Program-made: the position numbers and the translations under genes
Part shown: in pieces, positions 45,091-52,735 of the stretch
Position numbering within the stretch: position 1 is the stretch's first letter
How the letters are laid out: each line of letters opens with the position of its first letter
Notes under the pieces: model-generated
What the model saw: only the letters and a program-made list of their open reading frames with translations
Databases searched by the model: none
Told to the model about the DNA's origin: nothing
Assembly: GCF_003076635.1 (NCBI RefSeq)
Contig: NZ_QDKG01000002.1
Coordinates: forward strand, 124,001-188,000
Source: Sphingobacterium corticibacter
Lineage (GTDB): Bacteria; Bacteroidota; Bacteroidia; Sphingobacteriales; Sphingobacteriaceae
DNA length: 64,000 nt
Direction: 5' to 3'

Positions 45091-45954
45091 CTATTTCTTT
45101 ACTATATTTTTCAAGTACAATCCATACCCAGATTTCACCAATGGTTCTGCCAACTTAATAAGCTGGGCAGCGTCAATAAATCCCATCCGATACGCTACTT
45201 CTTCAATGGCTCCAATTTTTGTTCCAGTCCGTTCTTCTATGACTTGAACAAATTGTCCAGCTTGCATCAAAGATTGAATAGTGCCCGTATCTAACCAGGC
45301 TGTTCCTCGATCGAATACACCAACCTGTAATTCCCCTCGCTCTAAATACACCTTATTAACGTCGGTGATCTCTAATTCGCCACGATGAGATGGTTTTATA
45401 TTTTTCGCAATTTGAACAACTTCGTTATCGTAAAAATACAATCCGGGAACGGCATAGTTCGATTTAGGATTTGTCGGCTTCTCTTCGATGGAAACTACTT
45501 TCTTATCCTCATCGAAATCCACTACTCCGTACCGCTCTGGATCATGTACTTGATACGCAAATACACATCCGCCATCTGGGTCAGCGTTGGATTGTAACAA
45601 CTTGGACATGCCCGATCCATAAAAAATATTATCTCCTAAAATTAACGCGACTTTATCGTCACCAATAAACTCCTCACCTAAAATAAATGCTTGTGCCAAT
45701 CCGTCTGGAGAAGGCTGTTCTTTATAACTGAATGAACATCCTAATTGTGAACCATCACCGAGCAACTTCTCGAAATGTGGCAAATCCTGCGGAGTGGAAA
45801 TAATAAGTATCTCCTTTATCCCGGCCAGCATCAACGTGGATAAAGGATAATAGATCATGGGTTTGTCGTAAACCGGCATCAACTGCTTACTTACCGCCAA
45901 TGTTAAAGGATGCAGACGTGTACCGGAACCGCCAGCAAGAATTATTCCCTTCAT
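45091..45954 (-). CDS. rmlA: Glucose-1-phosphate thymidylyltransferase
   Basis: A 287-residue Rml[38 protein letters not shown] is the nucleotide-binding start, with [30 protein letters not shown] and [10 protein letters not shown] following. It makes dTDP-glucose from glucose-1-phosphate and dTTP, the first step of dTDP-L-rhamnose. All four rml genes are present nearby in the order B, C, D, A along the transcript. Confidence 0.95.
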   Translation of the reverse strand: MKGIILAGGSGTRLHPLTLAVSKQLMPVYDKPMIYYPLSTLMLAGIKEILIISTPQDLPHFEKLLGDGSQLGCSFSYKEQPSPDGLAQAFILGEEFIGDDKVALILGDNIFYGSGMSKLLQSNADPDGGCVFAYQVHDPERYGVVDFDEDKKVVSIEEKPTNPKSNYAVPGLYFYDNEVVQIAKNIKPSHRGELEITDVNKVYLERGELQVGVFDRGTAWLDTGTIQSLMQAGQFVQVIEERTGTKIGAIEEVAYRMGFIDAAQLIKLAEPLVKSGYGLYLKNIVKK

Positions 45955-45987
45955 ATATTTATATTATAATAAAGTCAAATTTGGAGT

Positions 45988-46836
45988 TCATAATTTTCCC
46001 ACCATCACCCTCAAGCTTTCTTCCCATTTTGGAATTTCTACTGCAAAGGTATCTTTAATCTTTGTCTTGTCCAAAAGAGAATATTTAGGGCGCTTGGCTG
46101 GTGTAGGATATTGTTCTGTCGGAATAGGATTAATCTCACAATCCAAATTAGCAATTTCACGGATAGCTACTGCAAAATCATACCATGAAATTTGGCCTTC
46201 GTTACTATAATGATAGATCCCTGAATTCCATTTTTCACTATGCGCAATAGTCATGATAGCGCTAGCTAGATCATGCGCATAAGTGGGTGAGCCAATTTGA
46301 TCTGAGATAACCGAGATCTCATTTCGCTCAGTCATTAACCTGATCATGGTTTTTACGAAATTGGAGCCATAAATAGAATACACCCAGGCAGTTCGGATAA
46401 TTACCGCATCTGCACCAGATTTTACAATAGCCTGCTCTCCCTTTTGCTTCGTTAAGCCATACACATTAATAGGATTGGTTTTTTCGCTTTCAGTAAGCGC
46501 AACGCTACTATTACCTTGAAAAACATAATCCGTAGAAATATGAATCAATTTAGCATCGTGGATCTTAACCCAATCTGCTATTTTTGCTACCGCAAGATGG
46601 TTCACCATGTCCGCCAACTCAGGTTCAGACTCTGCTTTGTCGACAGCAGTATATGCCCCTGCGTTGATGACCAAATCGGGATTATATTGATCTAAAATTT
46701 GATTAATTTTCGCAAGATCATCCAGAGGCACTTCCTCACGAGTGACAAAGCTAAAATCATCTTGTGGATGATTTTTAACTAGGTTTCGTAATTCACTTCC
46801 TAATTGTCCGTTAGCTCCCGTTACTAAAATCTTCAT
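45988..46836 (-). CDS. rmlD: dTDP-4-dehydrorhamnose reductase
   Basis: A 282-residue SDR with ILVTGANGQLGSELRNL, NAGAYTAVDKAES, HISTDYVFQG, YGLTKQKGEQA (YxxxK) and RTAWVYSIYGSNFVKTM. It reduces dTDP-4-dehydro-L-rhamnose to dTDP-L-rhamnose with NAD(P)H, the last step of the pathway. Confidence 0.94.
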   Translation of the reverse strand: MKILVTGANGQLGSELRNLVKNHPQDDFSFVTREEVPLDDLAKINQILDQYNPDLVINAGAYTAVDKAESEPELADMVNHLAVAKIADWVKIHDAKLIHISTDYVFQGNSSVALTESEKTNPINVYGLTKQKGEQAIVKSGADAVIIRTAWVYSIYGSNFVKTMIRLMTERNEISVISDQIGSPTYAHDLASAIMTIAHSEKWNSGIYHYSNEGQISWYDFAVAIREIANLDCEINPIPTEQYPTPAKRPKYSLLDKTKIKDTFAVEIPKWEESLRVMVGKL

Positions 46837-46857
46837 ATAGTTTACGTATGCTGTGTT

Positions 46858-47415
46858 TTATTTTACTGATTTCCCAAATACCTCAGTAAAAGTTGGCAGT
46901 ATTTCGTCTTTATCCGAAATCAACAACTCGTTGTGTGGCAAAACCCAATCAATTCCTAATGCTGGATCATCAAATCGAACGCCCTGTTCGGCATCTTTGT
47001 GGTAAAAGTTATCGCATTTGTAGAAAAAAGTAGCCGTCTCACTCAACACCACAAAGCCGTGCAAAAAACCGCGAGGAACAAACAATTGCAGGTTATTTTC
47101 AGCTGATAATTCTACCGCCACGTGTTGACCAAATGTCGCAGATCCTTTTCTAGCATCGACCGCTACGTCCAAAACTTTTCCCGCTAACACGCGAACCAAT
47201 TTGGCTTGCGCATGTTCACCTGCCTGAGCATGCAGACCTCGTAAGACTCCTTTTGTAGAATAAGATTGATTATCCTGCACAAACCGAGTTTGCGTTTTCG
47301 TAACGTCATTAAATGTTTGTTCGTTGAAACTTTCAAAAAAGTATCCTCGGCTATCGCCGAATTTTTTCGGCTCCAAAATGAAACAGCCTTTCAGCTTGGT
47401 CTCGGTTGCTTTCAT
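46858..47415 (-). CDS. rmlC: dTDP-4-dehydrorhamnose 3,5-epimerase
   Basis: A 185-residue RmlC. GCFILEPKKFGDSRGYFFESFN, FVQDNQSYSTKGVLRGLHAQ (catalytic His), KLVRVLAGKVLDVAVDAR, FVPRGFLHGFVVLSE and YKCDNFYHKDAEQGVRFDDP are the conserved cupin blocks. It epimerises C3 and C5 of dTDP-4-keto-6-deoxyglucose. Confidence 0.95.
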   Translation of the reverse strand: MKATETKLKGCFILEPKKFGDSRGYFFESFNEQTFNDVTKTQTRFVQDNQSYSTKGVLRGLHAQAGEHAQAKLVRVLAGKVLDVAVDARKGSATFGQHVAVELSAENNLQLFVPRGFLHGFVVLSETATFFYKCDNFYHKDAEQGVRFDDPALGIDWVLPHNELLISDKDEILPTFTEVFGKSVK

Positions 47416-47461
47416 GTTTTTGGGTTAAGAGAGTTAATAAAGTAAATAAGATTCATACAGT

Positions 47462-47833
47462 TTAGATAGTTGACGTGTTCGTTTCTTGTGATTTTAGGCT
47501 TTTGATTAAACTCGATAACATGCTCTTAATCTGTCTAACTCTTGCTTCGAAAGTAGCAGACTCAGTAATGAAGCCTAATCTACGAGCAATTTCTATTTGA
47601 GTTTCTAATTCGCTAGCAGAGCCTAAAGCGATGTAGAGAAATCTAACATACTCAGCATTACTTTGTCGACCAGCTCCTTCGGCAATATTAGAAGGAATAG
47701 ACACCACAGCTCTCTTGACTTGGCTAGTCAGACCAAAAAGTTCTTCTTTCGGAAAATCATTCAACTTGGCGTATATCTCTACAACCAAATTCATTGACTC
47801 CTGCCAAACTTTTAAATCCTTATGACTTCCCAT
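47462..47833 (-). CDS. Four-helix-bundle protein (S23/IVP family)
   Basis: A 123-residue member of the S23 ribosomal intervening-sequence/four-helix-bundle family: HKDLKVWQESMNLVVEIY, LFGLTSQVKRAVVSIPSNIAEGAGR and ARVRQIKSMLSSLIKSL. The ATG at 47833 is used (47836 is a GTG). It sits between rmlB and rmlC, a location also common in other Bacteroidota, but no function is known. It folds as a small pentameric bundle in known members. Confidence 0.85.
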   Translation of the reverse strand: MGSHKDLKVWQESMNLVVEIYAKLNDFPKEELFGLTSQVKRAVVSIPSNIAEGAGRQSNAEYVRFLYIALGSASELETQIEIARRLGFITESATFEARVRQIKSMLSSLIKSLKSQETNTSTI

Positions 47834-47887
47834 CACCTATCTACTCTATCAACCAATAATATGAACTTTATCAACCAGTACTATCTA

Positions 47888-48937
47888 CTAATTATACTGT
47901 TTCTTGTAATAATTCTGATAATCGCCACTAGTCACATTTTGTAACCACTCTTGATTGCTCAGAAACCAATCGATAGTCAGCGATAAACCTTGTTGAAAAG
48001 TGACAGATGGCATATAACCCAACTCCTTGTTGATTTTTGTAGCATCGATCGCATAGCGAAGATCATGACCCGGTCTGTCTTTTACGTACGTGATTAAGCT
48101 TTCGGAAGTCCCTTTTGCTCTACCCAACTTTTCGTCCATTTGTTGGCACAATTCCTTTACTAAATCAATATTTTGCCATTCGTTGAATCCACCGACATTG
48201 TAAGAATCGCCATTTTTACCTTTGTGATACACTAGATCAATGGCCTTGGCGTGATCGATCACGAATAACCAATCGCGTGTATATTTACCATCACCGTAAA
48301 TTGGCAATGGTTTATTATTCAAAATATTGTGAATACACAACGGGATCAATTTTTCTGGAAAATGGTTTGGCCCGTAGTTATTCGAGCAGTTCGTCACCAC
48401 AATTGGCAAGCCGTACGTATCATGGTATGCGCGCACGAAGTGATCCGATGAGGCTTTGGAAGCGGAATATGGCGAATGCGGATCGTAACTTGTTTCTTCT
48501 GTAAACAAACCAGTACTACCTAAGGCACCAAAAACCTCATCCGTAGATACGTGATGAAAACGTTTTCCTTCGAAATTGTCTTTCCAGATTTCACGAGCGG
48601 CATTCAATAAATTGACAGTACCAATCACATTGGTCATCACAAAGGCAGATGGATCTGCAATCGAACGATCCACGTGAGATTCTGCTGCCAAATGGATCAC
48701 GCCATCGGGTTGGTATTTTTTAAATACTTCCAGAATATGAGCCGCATCGGTAATGTCTGCTTTGACGAAGATATAATTTGACTTGTCTTCAACATCCTTT
48801 AGGTTCTCTAAGTTCCCAGCATAGGTCAAGGCGTCTAAATTTATAATGCGATAGTCAGCATATTTCGTGACAAATTCTCTGACCACATGGGAACCAATAA
48901 ATCCGGCTCCGCCGGTAATCAATATTGTTTTTGGCAT
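47888..48937 (-). CDS. rmlB: dTDP-glucose 4,6-dehydratase
   Basis: A 349-residue extended SDR: ILITGGAGFIGSHVVREFV, HLAAESHVDRSI, HVSTDEVFGALG (catalytic D-E), PYSASKASSDHFVRAYHDTY (YxxxK) and NCSNNYGPNHFPEKLIP. It makes dTDP-4-keto-6-deoxyglucose, the common intermediate for rhamnose and other 6-deoxyhexoses. Confidence 0.96.
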   Translation of the reverse strand: MPKTILITGGAGFIGSHVVREFVTKYADYRIINLDALTYAGNLENLKDVEDKSNYIFVKADITDAAHILEVFKKYQPDGVIHLAAESHVDRSIADPSAFVMTNVIGTVNLLNAAREIWKDNFEGKRFHHVSTDEVFGALGSTGLFTEETSYDPHSPYSASKASSDHFVRAYHDTYGLPIVVTNCSNNYGPNHFPEKLIPLCIHNILNNKPLPIYGDGKYTRDWLFVIDHAKAIDLVYHKGKNGDSYNVGGFNEWQNIDLVKELCQQMDEKLGRAKGTSESLITYVKDRPGHDLRYAIDATKINKELGYMPSVTFQQGLSLTIDWFLSNQEWLQNVTSGDYQNYYKKQYN

Positions 48938-48970
48938 AGCTATGTTTAGATAACTTTAAAAGTTAGCGAT

Positions 48971-49435
48971 CTACTTATTATTCTTTGCAGCTTCTTTTTC
49001 TGCTACAATCCGTCTTAATCCTGAACTAGAGAAACGGTGATCTCGACTATTAAAATACAAATCGATACCTTTTTGCTCGCAATACGCGCGACCCGTAAAA
49101 TCTTTCTCCGCATATTCGTCCCCCACGATACGTACGTCAAGTTTGAACGACTTCAAAATATCTTCCAAATCTTGCTCTGTGGAATAAGGCACAATTTCGT
49201 CTACATATTCACATCCACGCAATTGAATATAGCGTTCTACAACGGTTTGTGTCGGCGCATTCTTCTCTGGACGATCTAATGTGGGATCCATTTGCAATCC
49301 GCAGATCAAATAATCACATTGTCGTTTTGCTTCTGCCAACATCATGATGTGACCAGCATGAAGGAGGTCGAAAGTAGAAAACGTAATGCCCACGCGAGGG
49401 CCAGGATTGTAATCTTGTCTTTTATTTTTTTCCAT
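48971..49435 (-). CDS. Cytidylyltransferase-family nucleotidyltransferase (copy 2 of 2)
   Basis: A 154-residue cytidylyltransferase-like enzyme with GITFSTFDLLHAGHIMML (HxGH nucleotide site) and RFSSSGLRRIV in place of the usual RTxGISTT. Similar proteins are annotated glycerol-3-phosphate cytidylyltransferase or adenylyltransferase; the substrate here is not clear. It is nearly identical in protein sequence to 50935-51411. The two flank the nucleotide-sugar dehydrogenase. In this copy the C-terminus ends EKEAAKNNK. Confidence 0.8.
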   Translation of the reverse strand: MEKNKRQDYNPGPRVGITFSTFDLLHAGHIMMLAEAKRQCDYLICGLQMDPTLDRPEKNAPTQTVVERYIQLRGCEYVDEIVPYSTEQDLEDILKSFKLDVRIVGDEYAEKDFTGRAYCEQKGIDLYFNSRDHRFSSSGLRRIVAEKEAAKNNK

Positions 49436-49510
49436 AGCGAATGATTGATCTATGTATCTAATCTTATCTACTGTATAACTCTAAATTTTAGTGGAACTCA
49501 CATCGGAAGG

Positions 49511-49532
49511 TGGGCGGTACACATAGCGCCCA
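49511..49532. repeat. Short dyad between dehydrogenase and cytidylyltransferase genes
   Basis: TGGGCG (49511-49516) and CGCCCA (49527-49532) form a 6-bp stem with a 10-nt loop in the 137-nt spacer. No T tract follows on either strand within a few bases, so it is not a clear terminator. Confidence 0.3.
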
Positions 49533-49572
49533 AACTTCAAAAAATATGCCAAGCAACGGAATCTCTTTGCTA

Positions 49573-50865
49573 TTAAAGTCGCGCGTCGACTATAGCTCTG
49601 TCTAGCACTCCTTTAATATCAAAAACAACGACACGCTCCTTACAAAAGTTCTTCAAATCCAATTTTAAAAACTCGTGATGTGATACCGCCATGATAACCG
49701 CATCATAAGCACCCGATTGCAATACATCCTCCATTGATTTCAAACGTAAGCCATATTCATGCTGCACCTCTTCCCTACTTGCCCAAGGATCTACAATATC
49801 CGTCTGAACGCCATAATCCTCTAAGGCTGTATGCAAATCTTTCACTTTCGTGTTGCGAATATCTGGACAGTTTTCTTTGAACGTAATTCCCAAGACCAGG
49901 GCTTTAGCTCCTTTCACGGCAATGTCTTTGCGAATCATTAGTTTGACAACCTTAGAAGCAATAAATTCTGCTACAGAATCATTGACACGTCGGCCGGAAA
50001 GAATCACGTTAGGATGATAGCCGAGCTGAACTGCTTTGTGCGCCAGATAATACGGATCTACTGAAATGCAGTGTCCGCCAACTAAACCTGGCTTATAGGG
50101 AAGAAAATTAAACTTAGTGCCAGCTGCGGCCAATACATCTTGTGTATCGATGCCGACCCGATCAAAGATGAGCGCCAATTCATTGACAAAGGAAATATTA
50201 ACATCCCGTTGTGCATTTTCGATCGCTTTGGACGCCTCTGCTACCTTAATGCTCGGTGCTTTGTGCGTACCCGCATGAATAATAACTTGATATAGTTGAT
50301 CGATTTCTTCGGCAATAGCCAGTGTAGAACCGGAAGTCACCTTCTTGATTGTGGTCAGTGTATTGACCTTATCTCCCGGATTGATTCGTTCCGGTGAATA
50401 GCCCGCAAAAAAGTCTTGATTGAATATCAGTCCCGATTCTTGCTCCAAAATAGGCACACAATCTTCCTCGGTGCATCCTGGATATACTGTGGATTCGTAA
50501 ATCACGATATCACCTTTTTTCAAGACCTTGCCCAACATGCGCGTTGCACTGCGCAAAGGCCTGAGATCCGGCGCATTAAATTCATCGATTGGCGTAGGAA
50601 CGGTGACGATGTAGATCGTGCACGAACGCAGATCTTCCACAGCACATGAAGCGATATAACCTTTCTGACCGTCTGTATCTACCGAAAATTGGCGTGCTGA
50701 CAGTAATACTCCCGCATCTGCCTCCTTGGTACGGTCAACGCCATTATTAAGTTCATTGACACGCGCTTCATCAATATCAAATCCAACTACTTGCGTGTGC
50801 GAAGCAAACGCTAATGCCAAAGGCAACCCGACGTATCCTTGTCCGATAACGGCTATTTTCTTCAT
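49573..50865 (-). CDS. Nucleotide-sugar dehydrogenase (UDP-HexNAc/UDP-Glc 6-dehydrogenase family)
   Basis: A 430-residue UDP-sugar 6-dehydrogenase: KKIAVIGQGYVGLPLALAFA (NAD site), VTVPTPIDEFN, ESTVYPGCTEED, GYSPERINPGDK, EASKAIENAQRDVNISFVNE, GLVGGHCISVDPYYLA (catalytic Cys) and LGITFKENCPDIRNTKV. The ERINPGD and YYLA blocks are typical of the WbpA/WbpO/TviB subgroup acting on UDP-GlcNAc or UDP-GalNAc. It makes a uronic acid donor, so an acidic sugar is expected in one polymer. Confidence 0.88.
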   Translation of the reverse strand: MKKIAVIGQGYVGLPLALAFASHTQVVGFDIDEARVNELNNGVDRTKEADAGVLLSARQFSVDTDGQKGYIASCAVEDLRSCTIYIVTVPTPIDEFNAPDLRPLRSATRMLGKVLKKGDIVIYESTVYPGCTEEDCVPILEQESGLIFNQDFFAGYSPERINPGDKVNTLTTIKKVTSGSTLAIAEEIDQLYQVIIHAGTHKAPSIKVAEASKAIENAQRDVNISFVNELALIFDRVGIDTQDVLAAAGTKFNFLPYKPGLVGGHCISVDPYYLAHKAVQLGYHPNVILSGRRVNDSVAEFIASKVVKLMIRKDIAVKGAKALVLGITFKENCPDIRNTKVKDLHTALEDYGVQTDIVDPWASREEVQHEYGLRLKSMEDVLQSGAYDAVIMAVSHHEFLKLDLKNFCKERVVVFDIKGVLDRAIVDARL

Positions 50866-50934
50866 TCTCTACGAATGTACTAAATAGTCTGATAATTCAG
50901 AAAATTGAAAATCCGTAATGTAGTTTTTGTCGCA

Positions 50935-51411
50935 CTACGGGGCGATCTCGCGCACCATCTTTTCCGCCTCCTTTTCGGCAACGATACGGCGCAAACCTGA
51001 ACTCGAAAATCGGTGATCTCGACTGTTGAAATACAATTCAATTCCTTTTTGTTCACAATATTGTCTACCCGTAAAGTTTTTGTCCTGATACTCATCCCCT
51101 ACAATACGCACATCGAGTTTGAAAGACCTTAAGATATCTTCCAAATCCTGTTCTGTAGAATAAGGCACGATTTCATCAACATAATGACAGCCACGAAGCT
51201 GTATATAGCGCTCTACGACGGTTTGTGTAGGCGCATTTTTCTCTGGACGATCTAAGGTAGGATCCATCTGTAAACCGCAAATCAAATAATCACATTGCCG
51301 CTTGGCTTCTGCCAACATCATGATATGACCAGCATGCAATAAATCGAAAGTAGAGAAAGTAATGCCAATACGTGGCCCGGGATTGTAGTCAGGGTGATTC
51401 TTTTTTTCCAT
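50935..51411 (-). CDS. Cytidylyltransferase-family nucleotidyltransferase (copy 1 of 2), first gene of cluster B
   Basis: A 158-residue protein from an ATG at 51411 (MEKKNHPDYNPGPRIG); a longer open frame to 51633 runs into the promoter and riboswitch region and is not used. Motifs are the same as in 48971-49435 (HAGH, RFSSSGLRR); the two differ at about fifteen positions plus the extreme C-terminus, which here ends EKMVREIAP. It lies directly behind the predicted cluster B promoter (51440-51469). Confidence 0.8.
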   Translation of the reverse strand: MEKKNHPDYNPGPRIGITFSTFDLLHAGHIMMLAEAKRQCDYLICGLQMDPTLDRPEKNAPTQTVVERYIQLRGCHYVDEIVPYSTEQDLEDILRSFKLDVRIVGDEYQDKNFTGRQYCEQKGIELYFNSRDHRFSSSGLRRIVAEKEAEKMVREIAP

Positions 51412-51439
51412 ATCGATATGAGTTGTTTGTTTGTGTTCA

Positions 51440-51469
51440 CAAGGATAAATTATTTTTTTAGTACACAAG
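51440..51469 (-). promoter_or_regulatory. Predicted promoter of cluster B
   Basis: On the minus strand TATCCTTG (51447-51440) matches TAnnTTTG at five of six fixed positions; CTTG (51469-51466) lies 18 nt upstream at the -33 position. Transcription would start near 51433, about 20 nt before the ATG of the first gene. The GGTGGACA word at 51469-51476 abuts the -33 element. Confidence 0.45.
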
Positions 51470-51510
51470 GTGGACATCATCGAAACGACCGTGGACAAAA
51501 GGTGGACAAA
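51469..51510. promoter_or_regulatory. GGTGGACA repeats at the cluster B promoter
   Basis: Three copies of GTGGACA on the plus strand: GGTGGACA at 51469-51476, GTGGACAAAA at 51491-51500 and GGTGGACAAA at 51501-51510. The same word is repeated upstream of the cluster A promoter. They lie between the divergent cluster B promoter and the metF promoter and could act on either. Confidence 0.5.
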
Positions 51511-51540
51511 GCACGATCTCGAATTAAAATCGCTCTGCAT

Positions 51541-51571
51541 TTTGTTATCCCACACCCTTTTCCCATATTTG
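51541..51571 (+). promoter_or_regulatory. Predicted Bacteroidota promoter of metF
   Basis: TTTG (51541-51544), exactly 19 nt, then CATATTTG (51564-51571), which matches TAnnTTTG at five of six fixed positions. Transcription would start within a few bases of the riboswitch 5' end, which supports both calls. Confidence 0.6.
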
Positions 51572-51576
51572 CCTAT

Positions 51577-51680
51577 GCTTATAGAGAAAGGCTGAGGGAT
51601 TAGACCCGCGGACGCCTTAGCAACCTGACCCATGTCAAGGTGCTACAATCTACCCGTTCACAACGAAGGGAATGATAAGC
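51577..51680 (+). ncRNA. SAM-I riboswitch upstream of metF
   Basis: The leader has the SAM-I (S-box) landmarks in order: a closing stem GCTTAT/ATAAGC (51577-51582 and 51675-51680), AGAG, GCTGAGGGAT, TAGACCC, the GCAACC core after CCTTA, and AAGGTGCTACAATC. The gene downstream is metF, a usual S-box target. In Bacteroidota these elements more often act on translation; no clear terminator hairpin was seen between 51681 and the ATG at 51742. Confidence 0.88.
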
Positions 51681-51741
51681 GAACAGGAGCACTAACCAGC
51701 ACCTCTTCTCTGCAAGCCTTCCATTCAAGAAACAGATACAT

Positions 51742-52698
51742 ATGAAGATCATCGATCATATCACGAATGCACAAGGAAAAACCTTGTTTTCTTTTGAGCT
51801 GCTACCTCCTGCAAAAGGTCAGGGAATCCAAAACATCTTCCAGACGATGGATGAGCTGATGGAATTCAAACCACCTTTTATCGACGTTACCTATCACCGC
51901 GAAGATTATTTATATAAACAACATGCAAATGGCTTGCTAGAGCGCGTTTCCTATCGTAAGCGCCCAGGTACAGTAGCCATCTGTGCCGCCATCATGAATA
52001 AATACAAGGTCGATGCTGTACCGCATTTGATCTGTGGCGGATTTACCAAAGAAGAAACCGAAAATGCATTAATCGATCTGGATTTCTTGGGAATAGATAA
52101 CGTATTGGTACTTCGTGGCGATGCACGCAAAGGCGATGCTGATTTTATCCCGACAGAAGGTGGACATGCCTATGCCACCGATTTGTTGCAGCAGGTAAAA
52201 GATATGAATGAGGGCAAATATTTACATGAAGATATCACGACTTCGTCGAAAACAGATTTCTGTATTGGCGTAGCTGGTTACCCCGAGAAACACTTTGAAG
52301 CACCCAATGCACAGACCGATTTTAAATGGTTGAAAAAGAAAGTAGATATGGGTGCCGAATTTATCGTGACGCAAATGTTCTTCAATGTTGAGCGTTACAA
52401 AGAATTCGTGACCAAATGTCGTGAGCACGATATCCATGTGCCGATTATCCCCGGATTAAAGCCATTAACTACTAAAAAACAACTCATCACCTTGCCCCGT
52501 ATATTTCACTTAGATATACCCGAAGAACTGTCTGAGGCCGTAGAAGGATGTAAGAACAATGCAGAAGTACGACAAGTTGGAGAAGAATGGCTCGTAAATC
52601 AATGTCGGGAGCTTATTGCCTTTGGCGCTCCAGTGCTACATTTTTACACGATGAGTAATCCTGGACCGACCAAAAACATTGTGCAACAGCTGGCTTAG
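51742..52698 (+). CDS. metF: 5,10-methylenetetrahydrofolate reductase
   Basis: A 318-residue MetF: TLFSFELLPPAKG at the start (catalytic Glu), DVTYHRED, PHLICGGFTKEE, LVLRGDARKGD, DFCIGVAGYPEKHFEAPN, FIVTQMFFNVERYKEF and PIIPGLKPLTTKKQL. It makes 5-methyl-THF for methionine synthesis, consistent with the SAM riboswitch before it. It marks the end of the polysaccharide region. Confidence 0.95.
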   Translation: MKIIDHITNAQGKTLFSFELLPPAKGQGIQNIFQTMDELMEFKPPFIDVTYHREDYLYKQHANGLLERVSYRKRPGTVAICAAIMNKYKVDAVPHLICGGFTKEETENALIDLDFLGIDNVLVLRGDARKGDADFIPTEGGHAYATDLLQQVKDMNEGKYLHEDITTSSKTDFCIGVAGYPEKHFEAPNAQTDFKWLKKKVDMGAEFIVTQMFFNVERYKEFVTKCREHDIHVPIIPGLKPLTTKKQLITLPRIFHLDIPEELSEAVEGCKNNAEVRQVGEEWLVNQCRELIAFGAPVLHFYTMSNPGPTKNIVQQLA

Positions 52699-52735
52699 CT
52701 AAACAATCATTAGCGATTCCTGTTTAGGTAGTTGT

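Noticed and set aside
49511-49532. Dyad read as a rho-independent terminator after the nucleotide-sugar dehydrogenase
   Set aside because: Stem of only 6 bp and no T run following on the minus strand; listed only as a dyad.
51411-51633. N-terminal extension of the first cytidylyltransferase to 51633
   Set aside because: The extension would run through the predicted promoter, the repeat motifs and part of the SAM riboswitch on the opposite strand; the paralogue at 48971 has no such extension, so the ATG at 51411 is the start.
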